From Wenzhouxiangella marina (GTDB lineage Bacteria > Pseudomonadota > Gammaproteobacteria > Xanthomonadales > Wenzhouxiangellaceae): a stretch of 64,000 nt of DNA. The position numbers and the translations under genes are program-made. The stretch spans positions 862,501 through 926,500 of the forward strand of contig NZ_CP012154.1 in NCBI RefSeq assembly GCF_001187785.1. The letters run 5' to 3'. Positions 63,577-64,000 of this stretch are shown here, one piece after another. The notes below the pieces were generated by a model that did no database searches, had not been told where the DNA came from, and saw nothing but the letters and a program-made list of their open reading frames with translations. The first letter of the stretch is position 1; each line of letters opens with the position of its first letter.

Positions 63577-64000
63577 TCATTCATTTTCATTGTCATCGGA
63601 TGGCTTTGCAGCAAGCAACCGGAAGTTAATTGTCGGTAGCATGACAGAGCCCCAGGGCGCTCTTGAAGTGAACAGCGAGACGAATTCACGCATGGCGGAG
63701 TAGAGGACCGAAGAGCCATTGACTCGGATCAGATGTTCGATGTTGTCGTGCTTGAAATCTTCGTCCACAACGAAAAATCCGACTGCGGTGAAGCGAAGTT
63801 CATAGGGTGAAGGAGCCGGATAGTCGCCGCTGGTTCGAAGGTCTACGCTGACCTGCCACTGGTGCTCCGCTTCTGGATTGGTTGCAAGTTCGACGGTCAA
63901 CTGGAAACGACTGCTGTCCGCCTCGTGCCAGGCCCTCACATCCTCGAATTCGATGTCGGACTTCGCGAGGCAGTGCATGCGCTCGAAGAAGTAGTGCTCA
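63577..64000 (-). CDS. SecB-like chaperone, 5' end outside the window
   Basis: An ATG lies at 63978, but the same frame continues to the window edge as EHYFFER, matching the usual N-terminal LEEYFF-type start of SecB-like proteins, so the gene begins past 64000. Visible residues show the SecB core: YELRFTAVGFFVV, NGSSVLYSAMREFVSLFTSR and GSVMLPTINFRLL. SecB binds unfolded exported proteins. Standing beside several toxin-antitoxin pairs, it may be a TAC-type (toxin-antitoxin-chaperone) SecB, but its partner would lie outside the window. Confidence 0.85.
   Translation of the reverse strand, partial: EHYFFERMHCLAKSDIEFEDVRAWHEADSSRFQLTVELATNPEAEHQWQVSVDLRTSGDYPAPSPYELRFTAVGFFVVDEDFKHDNIEHLIRVNGSSVLYSAMREFVSLFTSRAPWGSVMLPTINFRLLAAKPSDDNENE

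Overview
The window is GC-rich, densely packed bacterial chromosome with no rRNA, tRNA or CRISPR that I can recognise. Gene content fits a gammaproteobacterium: a NirS/NsrR denitrification branch, an MtrA/MtrB-type outer-membrane electron conduit, TonB-dependent heme uptake, GlgC, RsgA, Rnk and AtoE. Four otherwise unrelated secreted proteins end in a tail of the form (L/V)FxDRFE, a style I associate with Wenzhouxiangella/Xanthomonadales-like bacteria. The genus-level guess is inference only.

Layout. 1-6.6 kb: operon of two paralogous Cys-containing exported proteins and a 1439-residue multidomain surface protein. 6.8-9.2 kb: exported ABM-like protein and an S10 carboxypeptidase. 9.7-12 kb: ECF sigma, anti-sigma and outer-membrane barrel, coupled by ATGA overlaps. 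12-15.7 kb: subtilase with a very long AEDD repeat beside a secreted protein with a poly-Asp/Glu tail. 15.8-17.1 kb: Mn efflux (MntP) and a VIT1-type metal transporter. 17.2-23 kb: lipase-like hydrolase, then a sugar-nucleotide cluster (GlgC, sucrose-synthase-like GT4, small-molecule kinase, HIT-type phosphorylase). 23-28 kb: MAPEG protein, AtoE, serine hydrolase, RsgA, and a Xre-RES toxin-antitoxin pair. 28-31.6 kb: FxDRFE protein, hydrolase, ChrA, Rnk.

31.7-38.1 kb: NsrR, a promoter carrying an NsrR-like site, an AlgE-like porin, a NirS with an extra N-terminal cytochrome c domain, and a heme-type TonB receptor, followed by a decayed chrA fragment. 38.4-46.7 kb: ASH-domain surface protein, DODA-type dioxygenase/DoxX/LysR group, then small exported or membrane proteins, GNATs and LysE. 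46.7-47.4 kb: VapBC. 47.4-52.4 kb: four-gene operon for a flavocytochrome, a b5 protein, a decaheme MtrA and an MtrB porin, i.e. electron transfer across both membranes. 52.7-60.9 kb: M23-like protein, GST, ERCC4 nuclease, and an ECF sigma / Ser-Thr kinase / FG-GAP propeller trio.

60.9-64 kb is a toxin-antitoxin island: RelBE-like, CcdAB-like, an unclassified HTH + nucleotidyltransferase pair, and the 3' part of a SecB-like chaperone cut by the window edge. The vapBC, relBE-like and HTH-NTase loci each have a palindrome in or against a recognisable promoter; the Xre-RES locus has one just upstream of its -35. Several promoters place transcription start on or next to the start codon, suggesting leaderless mRNAs are common here.
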